Source of the DNA: Flavobacteriaceae bacterium PS02334
Lineage (GTDB): Bacteria > Bacteroidota > Bacteroidia > Flavobacteriales > Flavobacteriaceae
Assembly: GCA_029959295.1 (NCBI GenBank)
Contig: JASCOH010000006.1
Location: 248,001 to 312,000, forward strand
Reading direction: 5' to 3'
Length of the DNA stretch: 64,000 nucleotides
A program made the position numbers and the translations under genes. Shown here piece after piece: positions 8,108 to 17,447 of this stretch. The notes beneath the pieces were generated by a model, which saw only the letters and a program-made list of their open reading frames with translations, had not been told where the DNA came from and did no database searches. Numbering within the stretch: the first letter of the stretch is position 1; each line of letters starts with the position of its first letter.

Positions 8108-8674
8108 TTATTGATATAATTCGATTAAAGTTCCCAATCCGCCAGCAAATGCTTGGCCTAAGCCTTCAACATGCCATTCGCCACCATTTCGAGAAAGTGA
8201 AGCAATAATTACCGAATCTTGATGGTCAAAAGCTTCCTCAAGCTTGTATTGGCAGAGAATAGTGTTGTCATTTGAATTTCGAATATTGATATACGAATTC
8301 ATAACATTTCCAAAATGATGGCCTCGCGATTCTGATTCGTGAATAGTTACAGCGAAGTATAAAAATTCTACTCTTGAATCCATTTTTGACAAATCAATAA
8401 GAATCGATTCATCATCGCCGTCACCCAATCCATCTCGATTATCGCCCAAATGTTTTACAGCGTCATCAGGACTTTTTAGGTTATTATAAAAGATAAAAAA
8501 CGCTTCTTCAGGAAGTTTTCCGTTTGCGCCAAGCATAAAAACTGAAACATCGCAGTCTACTTTTTGACCGCCAACAGATGCTTGATCCCAGCCAAGTCCG
8601 GCGATTATATTTTTAAGTCCAGAATTTTCTTTTGCCAGTGAAAGTGGCTTGTTTTTTTGTAATGAAATTGCCAT
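8108..8674 (-). CDS. TerD family protein
   Basis: 188 residues, the standard TerD length. Motifs are ISLQKNKPLSLAKENSGL at the amino end, GLGWDQASVGG, VDCDVSVFML, the canonical acidic calcium loop GDNRDGLGDGDDESILIDL, and VIIASLSRNGGEWHVEGLGQ near the end. It is closer to classical TerD/TerE than its neighbour. It lies 12 bp after the proline-rich 441-residue gene and 15 bp before the second terD. Ter proteins are membrane-associated stress factors whose mechanism is not fully resolved. Confidence 0.94.
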   Translation of the reverse strand: MAISLQKNKPLSLAKENSGLKNIIAGLGWDQASVGGQKVDCDVSVFMLGANGKLPEEAFFIFYNNLKSPDDAVKHLGDNRDGLGDGDDESILIDLSKMDSRVEFLYFAVTIHESESRGHHFGNVMNSYINIRNSNDNTILCQYKLEEAFDHQDSVIIASLSRNGGEWHVEGLGQAFAGGLGTLIELYQ

Positions 8675-8686
8675 ATTTTTTTAATT

Positions 8687-10012
8687 TTAATTGTTCTTTT
8701 TAGGAGGTAAAGGTGGAGGCAGAACCGGTTTTTTGATCGTGTTTTTCGGAATCTCCGGTAAGCCTGGTTTATTTTGATTTGTCAGATTTTCTTTTTTTGG
8801 AGGTAAGATAGGAGGTGTATTTACAACTGGCTTTTCAACTTTAGTAAACTCAGGAAGCAATGGTTTTTTAGCTGGAATTTCAGGATTCGCAATAACTTTC
8901 GGCACTTCCGGAATTGGATTTGTTTTCTTTTTTGCCAGATATCCAGATTGTGCAATTTTTGAAAAAAGAAGCTTCATGGTTTCCGTATTATGAAGCGTCT
9001 CGGGTCCAATCACATTTGGATATTTCTTTAATAATTTCTCAGAAAAATAAGAAGTATTGATTTCATCGCTTGCCAAAACAATTGTCGTTTTTTCAACCGA
9101 AATGCTTACAGATTTCAACAAATCATCGATCGCCGAATAAATCAAGCTGTCGTTAGAATAATAAATCAGGCGGTCATTTAAATCTCTTTCTTTTACGCTA
9201 AACCAATACACTTTTCCATCAGAAAGCTCGGCATTTCCTTTTATAATCGGAACTATGTTTTCTAATAAATCAGCACAAAAAGGAAGCAAAAAAGCCACTT
9301 CTTTTTCTTTTTCAAAAGAGAGATAAGAATTTTGCAAAGTGATATATTCCAGAATTATTTCAGCCAGCATTTTAACTCTTGGATCTGCGCCGTGGCCTTC
9401 CAATTTTGATGCCACTGTTTCTTTATGGTTAATATTTTTATATAATTCTAGATATAAATTATTATCAATTCCGTTTAAAAGAAGTATTGATTTGCTGGAA
9501 TTTATTATGCCGTGAGCGTTTAAAACTTCAAATAAACATTCGTTGTAATTGACTCTTTCTATATTATTATAACCAGCTTCCGCAAAAATATTTTCAATCA
9601 ATGATTTTTCCTTGTCTTCAATATCAGTTTCAAAAAGAAAACGCAACGGAAAATTCGGCCGGTAAGATTCAATCGAATTGCTGTTGTACAAAACCGTATT
9701 GATGAAATGTGAAAGATATTGTTCGACGCCAAAATAAAACAGCTGTTTGCAAGGCTTTTTATTGTTGTAAATTGTAAAGTGCGCCGACGGATCTTGTATG
9801 ATTTCAAAATAATTTCCGAAAGCATTTGGATCATTTGAAAAGAATCGGTCTCTTGCAGCATTTCCAAAAATAAAATCATTTCCATTGACATAAAAATACA
9901 AGGGCACTTCATTAGAATCCTTGATTTCCAATGGAGCATAAGGGCTTCCTTCTGATTGATACCAAAAGGAAACCTTACGTCTTGCTATTTTTACTACTAC
10001 GCAATAATTCAT
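8687..10012 (-). CDS. Putative actin-fold (Hsp70-like) protein with proline-rich tail
   Basis: 441 residues, no firm family. The first 370 residues have an alternating strand/helix pattern with an opening VVVKIARRKVSFWYQS strand-turn-strand, a middle SILLLNGIDNNLYLELY segment and a late TTIVLASDEINTSYFSEKLL segment. This layout could be a degenerate actin-like ATPase, but the phosphate-loop glycines are not convincing. Residues about 373-441 are low complexity, with repeated P-x-[IL]-P and LPPPLPPKK, a likely binding tail for partner proteins. It is separated by only 5 bp from the giant Hsp70-like gene, so the two probably act together. Confidence 0.6.
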   Translation of the reverse strand: MNYCVVVKIARRKVSFWYQSEGSPYAPLEIKDSNEVPLYFYVNGNDFIFGNAARDRFFSNDPNAFGNYFEIIQDPSAHFTIYNNKKPCKQLFYFGVEQYLSHFINTVLYNSNSIESYRPNFPLRFLFETDIEDKEKSLIENIFAEAGYNNIERVNYNECLFEVLNAHGIINSSKSILLLNGIDNNLYLELYKNINHKETVASKLEGHGADPRVKMLAEIILEYITLQNSYLSFEKEKEVAFLLPFCADLLENIVPIIKGNAELSDGKVYWFSVKERDLNDRLIYYSNDSLIYSAIDDLLKSVSISVEKTTIVLASDEINTSYFSEKLLKKYPNVIGPETLHNTETMKLLFSKIAQSGYLAKKKTNPIPEVPKVIANPEIPAKKPLLPEFTKVEKPVVNTPPILPPKKENLTNQNKPGLPEIPKNTIKKPVLPPPLPPKKNN

Positions 10013-10017
10013 TTTAT

Positions 10018-13000
10018 TTATTTTTTTATGCCTTTTAACAAGTGCTTTTCAAAGAATTTCATGCCTTCTAAAATGATTATCGGAGCCACATAATCGAAGC
10101 TTTTTTGCTCTTTTTTCTGTGCTTCAATATATTCAGGATCGCCTTTGATATAATTTTCAATATTCATGTCTTGAAAGCCTTCCATGAAATCTGCAGGAGA
10201 CATTTTGAGTCCGAACATCGAAGAAGAAACTTTGAAGAATAAATCGGCAAAATCCATAAATCTCGGGCATGGGTCTTTACCTTGGGGAACTAGGCAGATG
10301 AAGGAAGTTCCGATGTGTTCCATCATTTCTGGCGTCATAGAATTCGACGATTCAAGATATTTGAATTCACCGCTTGGCGTTACTACGCAGAAATTATCTT
10401 CCCCAAGAACTTCAATCGCATTTTTATTTCTAGGAACTAGCAATTTTGTCTGGCTTGTAGGAATGGCAAGGCCTTTTGAAACTTCATATTTCACGTCAGC
10501 ATTGTTTTCTGCTTTTTGGCTGTTGATGTCAATAATTTTCAAAGGATTGATTGAAATCGGCGTTATCGTAGTTCTTGCCACAGCTTCTCCGCCAATTCCT
10601 CTCACAAACATTTGCGTGTAATAATCTTCCGCCGCTTTTGGATTTACAGCATTAAACCAATCAAATATTCGAGCGCCTTTTCCTGCAAAAGCAATTTTAA
10701 TTTTTGGAGCTAAAGCTTTAACCGCAGGCGGCGCATCTTCAGATTTTAGAATTTCTGATCGGAGTTTTTGAGCCAATTGACCAGCATAAAACATGATCAA
10801 GCCAGTAACATAAAGATTGACGCTCATCATTTCCTTGCATTCGGCAGCTATTAATCGATAAAAATCATCAAAATCTGTGGCATCCAATCGGTCTACAACT
10901 TGCTCAAAGTAATAAGGAGCCGTGTTTTCATTGAATTTGTTATTTGGTGTATTCAGTCCTTCAATCTTGATCTTTTTTCTTTCGCACATTTTCAATAAAA
11001 CGGACTTAAAATTTGGAGAAAAACGAGTTGCTTCAGCCACCCGCTGTGCTGCAAACCGAATAGAATTCTGTTTGATCATCGCTTTTCCGCCATCCATTTG
11101 GCACAAAGCCGTAATGTCTGTCGTGCTGCCGCCAATGTCAAAACACAAAACCAATTCTCCCGGGCCAAGATTATAGCCACCGTTTGGCCTTACTAAATAA
11201 TTGGCAACGGCGCAGGCTTCTGTCAACGATTCGTCATTGCTTAATTCTTTGAAATCAAATCGCAATGGCGCTATTTCTGTAGCTATTTCTACAGCTTGTT
11301 TTTTTGCTTTGGAAACTGTTTCATCACCCCAGCCAGAACTTGCAGTAACTGTTTCTGCAGTATTCCAACTATTGCTACCCGAAGAACCCCAGCCTGTATT
11401 TTCTTCAACTGGAGGAACTGTATTTGTAGACCAAGAACTTTCAGAAGTATTTCCAATATCTGATAAATCTGACGGAGGATAAATTTTTAAGGAATTGCCC
11501 GTACTTACAATCGGACTGATTTCTTTCAAGGAGTCCCAAATGCCTTGGTATTCGGTCAATAATCCTTTTCCCATAGAAGAAGGATAGGACCATTTTAGCG
11601 ATTTTGGTTCGTGTTTATCCACAAAAAGCTGGGCATAAACATGCAAAAGCAGAGAACTCAAATAGGCTGTTTTATAACTTTTGTCGATGGCCTGCGTTGA
11701 CCATTTCATGTTGTAAACCAATTCGGCTTTTCCGACGCGATTGTAGCCTAAAACATAGCGGTCATTTTGCGCATTTTCAATAGGAAGGTTTTTTTCGAAA
11801 CAAGGAAATCCGCCTTTCACGGCTTGCGACGCCAACGATTCATGGCTTATCGTATCGCTTTTTACCAATCTTCTCGGGTCATGAATTGTCAGAATCGATT
11901 TTATGGCATTCGTAGTGATTTCATCATTTTGGAAAAAGAAAATTTCGTCTTCGACAGCCGGTCTTTCATCATTGTTTTTTGTATCGCTGGAAAGCAACGA
12001 AACCCTTCTGTTTTTTAAAACTAAATTATCGCAAACCTTAGAATCTCTTTCAGAATAATAAGCGATGGAAGAATTCGTGCTTCCAAAATCAACGCCCAAA
12101 TAAGCCGGAGCCAAATCAATTATCGGACTCTGAAGTTTGTTCTCTGGCAAATTCGGATTGTTTCCGGTATTGTCATATCGAATAATTCCAAAACCGCAAT
12201 CTACGCCTGCGTAGGAGAATTTCACGCCTTTGAAAGGCTGGTTGCTTTCATAGATCTCATATTTATAAGCATTGTCGGCTACAGCATTATTAGAAGCCAC
12301 ATGCAATTCGGCTTTTATATGTCTGTGTTTTTCTGAAACATCGACCGATTTTCCGTTTTTTGAAAGATAGAATGGTATGCCTTTTTCATCCATGACAATT
12401 CTAAAAAAATCATCGTTTGCATCACCTACAAATGGCGTAGCTTGAAATTTTGCATCATTGTGAGGAATTTCGGAATACAGAAAATAACGATTCCATTGTT
12501 TGGATATGAAATTCGGCCACAATAAAATATCCTTCCCTAGAATAGAATCTCTGGTAACATTGTAAACTACCTGTTTTGTGATTTCATTGCCCGTTTGGGT
12601 AAACAATCGCAAAGTCACCGTTAGTTTTTCGCCATCTTTATCATTTGGATCATAAATAGCAGAAATTCTAGATTTTACGGCAGACGAATCATCAAAACCA
12701 ACAAGCGCGTTGAGGTTTTTTCCGAAGACATTCAAAGCCAATGGCGTCAAAGGCAAAGTAAAATAAGCAAAACTGTTTGGCTGTCCTTTTGTGGAAGCTT
12801 CCAAAAGAAGAATCGGTTTTGATTTTAAGTAGTTTTTAGTTTCGGCGCCTTCTTTTCCGAAATCAATCTGCGCAATGTCAGAAGCATCCGGGAGCAATAA
12901 ATCTTTTGGGTCGAAAGCAATTCCGTCCGGACTTGCATCACTTGAAATCGTCCCTTCCGAACCATATAATTCTGTTGAATAATTGAAAAGCGTGCTGAAA

Positions 13001-13887
13001 GGAAATTTAAAAAAGTTTCCGATTTCTGGAGGAACTGCATTTTCAAGCTTTGGGAAATTCTTAGCTTCCTGATACTTTACCATGTCTTTCATCCAGTTTT
13101 GGATTGAACCATTAATATTGCTGTATTCTGGCCTTAAGATTTCTTCCAAACTGCTAAAATTATTCTGAAATTTGTTGATGTTGTTCAAAATGTATTTAGC
13201 ATATCCATATAAAGTCTGCAATTCTTCTGGAGTAAGATCTGACTGAAGCGGATCTATAAATTTGCCATTATTTACATTTACAAAAGGGAATTTATCCTTG
13301 ATTTTATAGGAAACCGAAGTAAATAAAAAAGAGTCTGGAGAAGTACCGCCGACCACATTACCCTTAAAAGAAATTACATCAATAAAAGGAATTTTATCTG
13401 CATTATTTGCCAAAGATTGGTCGCACCACAACGGCTGTCTTTCAAACAAAACATTTCCAAAAGCACCTGTCGGCTCATAGATATTTGAAGTGTCGAGTAA
13501 CTTTTTTCCATCAGAATAAGCCAGTTGCACGCGATCGATGTGCATGTCTTTGTAATTTAAGGCAATGCAACTGATCAAACCTTTCCATTCATTTAGCAAG
13601 GATTTATAGAAGGAAAGCAAGCCCGAAGTTTCGGCATCTTTATCGATAATATTATCAAGTGCATTTCTGAATAAATTTGCGCGTGCATAAACGGTCGGCA
13701 TTCCAGAAACGATTGATCCGATGTCAACAGAAGAATTTCCGTCTTTATCGACAGCAATTTCTGGAATAGTAATATTTTTAGTAAAAACTTCTAACTGCGG
13801 AATTTTATCCCAAGCATATTCCACGCCTTGCGGTTCTGTTTTAGGATGAACTTTTATTGCAAGCGCTTTTATTTTATTAGCTGCCAT
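10018..13887 (-). CDS. Giant Hsp70/actin-fold protein, possibly SrfB-like
   Basis: 1289 residues. The ATPase core is in the second half: phosphate-1 motif YLGVDFGSTNSSIAYYS at about 597-613, phosphate-2 motif LCFDIGGSTTDITALCQ at about 914-930 and an adenosine motif IAFAGKGARIFDWF at about 1065-1078. Between the two phosphate motifs is a Ser/Trp/Gly-rich insert (about 815-855) with SSGWGDE-type repeats. The first 590 residues match nothing I know. The domain order recalls the SrfB virulence-factor family, itself Hsp70-like, but this is from memory. Genes on both sides are within 7 bp, so it is translated with the tubulin-like protein and the 441-residue protein. A cytosolic nucleotide-driven switch or scaffold is inferred. 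Confidence 0.75.
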   Translation of the reverse strand: MAANKIKALAIKVHPKTEPQGVEYAWDKIPQLEVFTKNITIPEIAVDKDGNSSVDIGSIVSGMPTVYARANLFRNALDNIIDKDAETSGLLSFYKSLLNEWKGLISCIALNYKDMHIDRVQLAYSDGKKLLDTSNIYEPTGAFGNVLFERQPLWCDQSLANNADKIPFIDVISFKGNVVGGTSPDSFLFTSVSYKIKDKFPFVNVNNGKFIDPLQSDLTPEELQTLYGYAKYILNNINKFQNNFSSLEEILRPEYSNINGSIQNWMKDMVKYQEAKNFPKLENAVPPEIGNFFKFPFSTLFNYSTELYGSEGTISSDASPDGIAFDPKDLLLPDASDIAQIDFGKEGAETKNYLKSKPILLLEASTKGQPNSFAYFTLPLTPLALNVFGKNLNALVGFDDSSAVKSRISAIYDPNDKDGEKLTVTLRLFTQTGNEITKQVVYNVTRDSILGKDILLWPNFISKQWNRYFLYSEIPHNDAKFQATPFVGDANDDFFRIVMDEKGIPFYLSKNGKSVDVSEKHRHIKAELHVASNNAVADNAYKYEIYESNQPFKGVKFSYAGVDCGFGIIRYDNTGNNPNLPENKLQSPIIDLAPAYLGVDFGSTNSSIAYYSERDSKVCDNLVLKNRRVSLLSSDTKNNDERPAVEDEIFFFQNDEITTNAIKSILTIHDPRRLVKSDTISHESLASQAVKGGFPCFEKNLPIENAQNDRYVLGYNRVGKAELVYNMKWSTQAIDKSYKTAYLSSLLLHVYAQLFVDKHEPKSLKWSYPSSMGKGLLTEYQGIWDSLKEISPIVSTGNSLKIYPPSDLSDIGNTSESSWSTNTVPPVEENTGWGSSGSNSWNTAETVTASSGWGDETVSKAKKQAVEIATEIAPLRFDFKELSNDESLTEACAVANYLVRPNGGYNLGPGELVLCFDIGGSTTDITALCQMDGGKAMIKQNSIRFAAQRVAEATRFSPNFKSVLLKMCERKKIKIEGLNTPNNKFNENTAPYYFEQVVDRLDATDFDDFYRLIAAECKEMMSVNLYVTGLIMFYAGQLAQKLRSEILKSEDAPPAVKALAPKIKIAFAGKGARIFDWFNAVNPKAAEDYYTQMFVRGIGGEAVARTTITPISINPLKIIDINSQKAENNADVKYEVSKGLAIPTSQTKLLVPRNKNAIEVLGEDNFCVVTPSGEFKYLESSNSMTPEMMEHIGTSFICLVPQGKDPCPRFMDFADLFFKVSSSMFGLKMSPADFMEGFQDMNIENYIKGDPEYIEAQKKEQKSFDYVAPIIILEGMKFFEKHLLKGIKK

Positions 13888-13893
13888 AGTCGT

Positions 13894-15525
13894 TTAGTTT
13901 AGATTGAAATTTTGGGAAACCGTGATAGCATTATAAATATGTGCTAAGAATTTTTCCTTTGTAGTGTTGACTTTCTGCTCTTCCTTGCTGTCAGATTCAA
14001 TGAGCTTGTCGATGAAATTGTCATACCTGTTAGATAAAAATCCGCCTTTTGACCAATGGTGCTTGTCGTCTAAAAACAAGGCGCCGACATCCAGTTTCTT
14101 TAATTCTGAAGCCGTGTCTGGAAAAGCCTTGCTGTCAAACATAAATGTCCCTGGAGCAACCGTATTCCTGATTTGGTAAAGCCACCCAGAAATGAATCTT
14201 TCATTGCTAAATCCGTAAGCAAAAAGCTTGAAATAATCATTTATGTCGTGACATTCTTCATCTGTGATTGTGGCGTATTGCGTGAGTTTCTGCTTTTGGC
14301 ATCGGGTAATAAAACCTTTGATTCCAGCTTCGCCATTGATAGAAAGAGAAATGTGCGCCAATGAGAAAAAAGCACCGAGACGGTTTGCAAAAATTTCTCC
14401 AGCCTTATTGTTATTCCCGACAAAATCATTGAAAGAAAAACTGAACGAATTGTTGTTAAATTCTACGGCTTTGTATAAATATTCTGCCTTTGCGCCATCA
14501 AAACCATTGTCACGCGTGAAGAAATCATAAGCCGCGCAAGCACACAAAAGTTCTGTAATATGGCACGGATTTTTTTGGTTGGCACCACCGGTTATCGTTT
14601 CATGGCCAGAATTTTCGGCATCGATATTCTTGCTGTCGATCGGCCATCCGATGTGATATAAAATCTTATAGCTTTTTTGGACTGTTGGATCGCTTTGGTA
14701 AAATTGCAAAGCCGCTTGGCTATTTAAAGGAAAAAAGGAAGGATCGGCAATGACGCTATTTTCTTTTCCAGATTTTTGCTTTTCGTCAGGTTTTTTGAAC
14801 GTAAAATATTCAGTCAATAGGGTTGAGCCGAATTTCGCTTTTGTAAAATCAATAGTAGAAGCTCCGGCAGATCGAATCTTTACAAAATCTTGCAAAGCCT
14901 TTGGGATAACAGGAATCGAAGAAGCTCCAGTTCCTCCAAAAATAGATCCGAAGATAAAAACTCGGGCATTTGCACCGGCTTTTTCCAGCTTGGAAACAAA
15001 TTGGTCAAGTTCTCTTTCTTGTGGTTGTACGTCTGCGCCTTTGACAATATTTCGTGCTGCTTCCACAATTCCGTGATACATTAGCATCGAGCCTAAATGC
15101 GTTTGAGCCCTGTAACCATGTGCCAAATTGAATTCCTGAACCGAATTATTATCTAAAAACAAATCAGAAATCAGCCTGTTGTTTTTTTGCTCTTCGGTAG
15201 AACCGGAAGCAATCTTGCTTATGTTTTTATAATTTTCTCTTCCTGTAGCCGAATAATTGGTATAATAGCGATGCAGGTTTAATTTTGCAGAGAAAAAAGT
15301 ATTGGCATTTGGCGTGCCGCCTTCCGTTGATCCAGACGTTTTTATGCGGCTGTACAATCTGATGAGTTCTTCAACGCGCCCTTTATTGCCGTTGGTTTGG
15401 TCGGTGTCAAGAGTCAGCAGTTCGATTTCTTGATTGTCAAACATTCCGATGGCGCTCAAATGTGTGAACGATTCGAGGCAACGCATTCCGGTACCGCCGA
15501 TGGCGATTATGAATAATTTGTCCAT
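13894..15525 (-). CDS. Tubulin/FtsZ-like GTPase (Tubulin_2/FtsZl type)
   Basis: 543 residues. The amino end LFIIAIGGTGMRCLESFTHL is the glycine-rich first loop of tubulin-like proteins. ELLTLDTDQTNGNKGR gives the next strand with an acidic tip, and FIFGSIFGGTGASSIPVIPK at about 191-210 is the tubulin signature (GGTG[ST]G variant, here GGTGAS). Downstream are long helices and a carboxy-terminal domain of unknown relation. This is not cell-division FtsZ, which lacks such length and order. Bacterial relatives (FtsZl families) were proposed by Makarova and Koonin to act in membrane remodelling together with vWA and OmpA-family proteins; the OmpA partner, and possibly a vWA partner, are encoded in this operon. 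Confidence 0.82.
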   Translation of the reverse strand: MDKLFIIAIGGTGMRCLESFTHLSAIGMFDNQEIELLTLDTDQTNGNKGRVEELIRLYSRIKTSGSTEGGTPNANTFFSAKLNLHRYYTNYSATGRENYKNISKIASGSTEEQKNNRLISDLFLDNNSVQEFNLAHGYRAQTHLGSMLMYHGIVEAARNIVKGADVQPQERELDQFVSKLEKAGANARVFIFGSIFGGTGASSIPVIPKALQDFVKIRSAGASTIDFTKAKFGSTLLTEYFTFKKPDEKQKSGKENSVIADPSFFPLNSQAALQFYQSDPTVQKSYKILYHIGWPIDSKNIDAENSGHETITGGANQKNPCHITELLCACAAYDFFTRDNGFDGAKAEYLYKAVEFNNNSFSFSFNDFVGNNNKAGEIFANRLGAFFSLAHISLSINGEAGIKGFITRCQKQKLTQYATITDEECHDINDYFKLFAYGFSNERFISGWLYQIRNTVAPGTFMFDSKAFPDTASELKKLDVGALFLDDKHHWSKGGFLSNRYDNFIDKLIESDSKEEQKVNTTKEKFLAHIYNAITVSQNFNLN

Positions 15526-15542
15526 TTTTTTTGTTTTGTAGA

Positions 15543-15872
15543 TTAAAACCAGTTGCCGATTTTACCATTCTTGAACATTTTGCTGAGTGCAAATCCGATA
15601 AAGATGTAGGCTAGAAATCCGATTACAATTCCAATATTTAAGGCAGACAAATAATTGTTGACAACCATTACGTTTGCATCTGGCTTGAACACAAAATAGC
15701 CAAGCAGAAAAGTGACAATCGGATTTAAAATTGCTAAAATCCAAAACCAAGTTTTTCTTTTTCCAGGATCTTGCGGATTGCTTCCGCCTTGATATTTGAT
15801 TGCGTTTGCAATAAATGTGGCGAATAATAAGAATATAAATGCGATGCTGATTGAAATGATATATGCTTCCAT
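15543..15872 (-). CDS. Small multi-pass membrane protein
   Basis: 109 residues with three hydrophobic helices, at about 3-24, 42-62 and 75-97, and a short polar loop (KYQGGSNPQDPGKRK) between the first two. No family recognised. It sits 17 bp upstream of the tubulin-like gene and 19 bp downstream of the lipoprotein gene, so it is a plausible membrane anchor or receptor for the cytosolic partners. Confidence 0.6.
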   Translation of the reverse strand: MEAYIISISIAFIFLLFATFIANAIKYQGGSNPQDPGKRKTWFWILAILNPIVTFLLGYFVFKPDANVMVVNNYLSALNIGIVIGFLAYIFIGFALSKMFKNGKIGNWF

Positions 15873-15891
15873 TTTGTTGTTTTATTAGGTT

Positions 15892-17421
15892 TTATTGTAG
15901 CGTTTTGATGTAATAAGAATAAATTGTTTTGCCATTTGGCTTTACTTTAGAATCGGTTAGGGTATTTTTTATAGATTCATAAAGTGCTAAATTTTGAGAA
16001 CCTTTTTTAGTTGTAGAAGCCCATTTAAAAAACGCTAACTTAGAATTTGAGACATTTGGTGCTGCGTTTTTGATAATGATATCAACTCTTGTCAATCCTT
16101 GTGGATTCAACAGGTTTTTAACACTGAATTTCGGATCGAATGCAACGCCTAATTCTGTTTTTTTAGCGTCCGTTTTCTTTGTGTTCGCAAATAATTCTTT
16201 GTTCAAAGTAAAAAAGTCAGGAATTGCAACAACTGGTTTATTTTTATAAATCCATTCTTCTTTTAATTTGCCATTCGATTCATAACATTGCAAAGCGATA
16301 TTGTCGGTTTCCTTGTCATCAAATTTGTCTTCGCCGTTGTTTCCTTTTGATAATTTTGGCTTGTGATTTGTTGCTTCTTTGCATTTTGAAAAGTGCTCAA
16401 AATCTTCAGTGACATCATTTACTTTAATTTCAATTTCTGCATTTGAATAAGCATCTTCATTACTTAAATCAATAAAAAGCTTACGAAAAAACTCTTTAAA
16501 AAGGCCTTGTTCTTGATACGATTCTTTTAATTCTCCAATCGTATTCCAATCTAAATTGAAAGGATAAAATTCAAAATATTTGTTCGCTTCCAAACCGTTT
16601 TTATAAGCTTCCTTGTTGAGGTCAAGCACATTTTTTGTCTTTTCGTCTTTGCCATCCGCATCATAAAAAATTCCTCCTTTTTGATCAGAAGCATAACCTT
16701 GCGAAAGCTGAAAAGCTGGATTTGCTAAATCATAAAAAGGCAAATTCCCGAGTGTGCTTTCTACTTTTTTAGTCATGCCATTGCTGGAATTTCCACAATT
16801 AAAAACCGTGAAATAAAGGTGTTTTTCTATTCCGTTTTCTTTGTAATTTGAAATGTAAAAGCGAATCGAATTTCCTTTTTCCAACCATTTTATAAAATAT
16901 TCTTTGAGATAAGGAACATCTGTAATTTCTGCTCTTCCGGAAGAAGCGGGATAATATTCTTCAAAATCAGTGACAAGAAGGGCGTCGTTATTTTTGCTGA
17001 CTATTTGCGAAACGGCTTCTTTTATAGGAGCGTAAATTCCGCGATACTGATTTTCATCAACAACCATTCTGCCAACAACGTCGGAGTTTGAATTTTCTAA
17101 AGGCTGAATGGCATCGTTATTCAGCATAAAAACATCCAAATCACCAGAAAGATTTCCGTAAACCGCTTTGATCAAATTGCTATTGGCAGGATTGTTTTTA
17201 AAAGCTTGGAAAATACCGCTGGAAAAATCGATATACATCGAAGCGTTTCCGGTTTTGGTAGTTGCAGGATTTGGAAATGTTTGGTCTTGATAAGCTTCCA
17301 CTCTCTGAGAAAGCTGTGCATCATAAGCATCAAATTCCATAAACGGATCGCTCGAATCTTTCCCGCATCTGACAGACAAAAGTGCCGTGAGCAACCCTAA
17401 TGTTAAGTATAAATGTTTCAT
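15892..17421 (-). CDS. Putative lipoprotein with vWA-like core
   Basis: 509 residues. The signal peptide ends at Cys19 (LLSVRC-GKDSSD), a likely lipidation site although Arg at -1 is unusual. Residues 59-72 (NASMYIDFSSGIFQ) look like the D-x-S-x-S strand of a von Willebrand A domain, but the last serine is Gly. ALLVTDFEEYYP at about 147-158 resembles the second metal-site strand (T-D-x-E). Further on are IRFYISNYKE and FTVFNCGN strands. A vWA-like fold is therefore an inference, not a firm call. The carboxy half (about 280-509) is unknown. It lies 26 bp after the YidD-like gene in the operon. Confidence 0.55.
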   Translation of the reverse strand: MKHLYLTLGLLTALLSVRCGKDSSDPFMEFDAYDAQLSQRVEAYQDQTFPNPATTKTGNASMYIDFSSGIFQAFKNNPANSNLIKAVYGNLSGDLDVFMLNNDAIQPLENSNSDVVGRMVVDENQYRGIYAPIKEAVSQIVSKNNDALLVTDFEEYYPASSGRAEITDVPYLKEYFIKWLEKGNSIRFYISNYKENGIEKHLYFTVFNCGNSSNGMTKKVESTLGNLPFYDLANPAFQLSQGYASDQKGGIFYDADGKDEKTKNVLDLNKEAYKNGLEANKYFEFYPFNLDWNTIGELKESYQEQGLFKEFFRKLFIDLSNEDAYSNAEIEIKVNDVTEDFEHFSKCKEATNHKPKLSKGNNGEDKFDDKETDNIALQCYESNGKLKEEWIYKNKPVVAIPDFFTLNKELFANTKKTDAKKTELGVAFDPKFSVKNLLNPQGLTRVDIIIKNAAPNVSNSKLAFFKWASTTKKGSQNLALYESIKNTLTDSKVKPNGKTIYSYYIKTLQ

Positions 17422-17447
17422 TTTTTTCTGTTTTAAATTATTTTCTT

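Noticed and set aside
13894-15525. Calling the tubulin-like protein FtsZ.
   Set aside because: It has the tubulin loop but is 543 residues, lacks the FtsZ order and is not in a division cluster.
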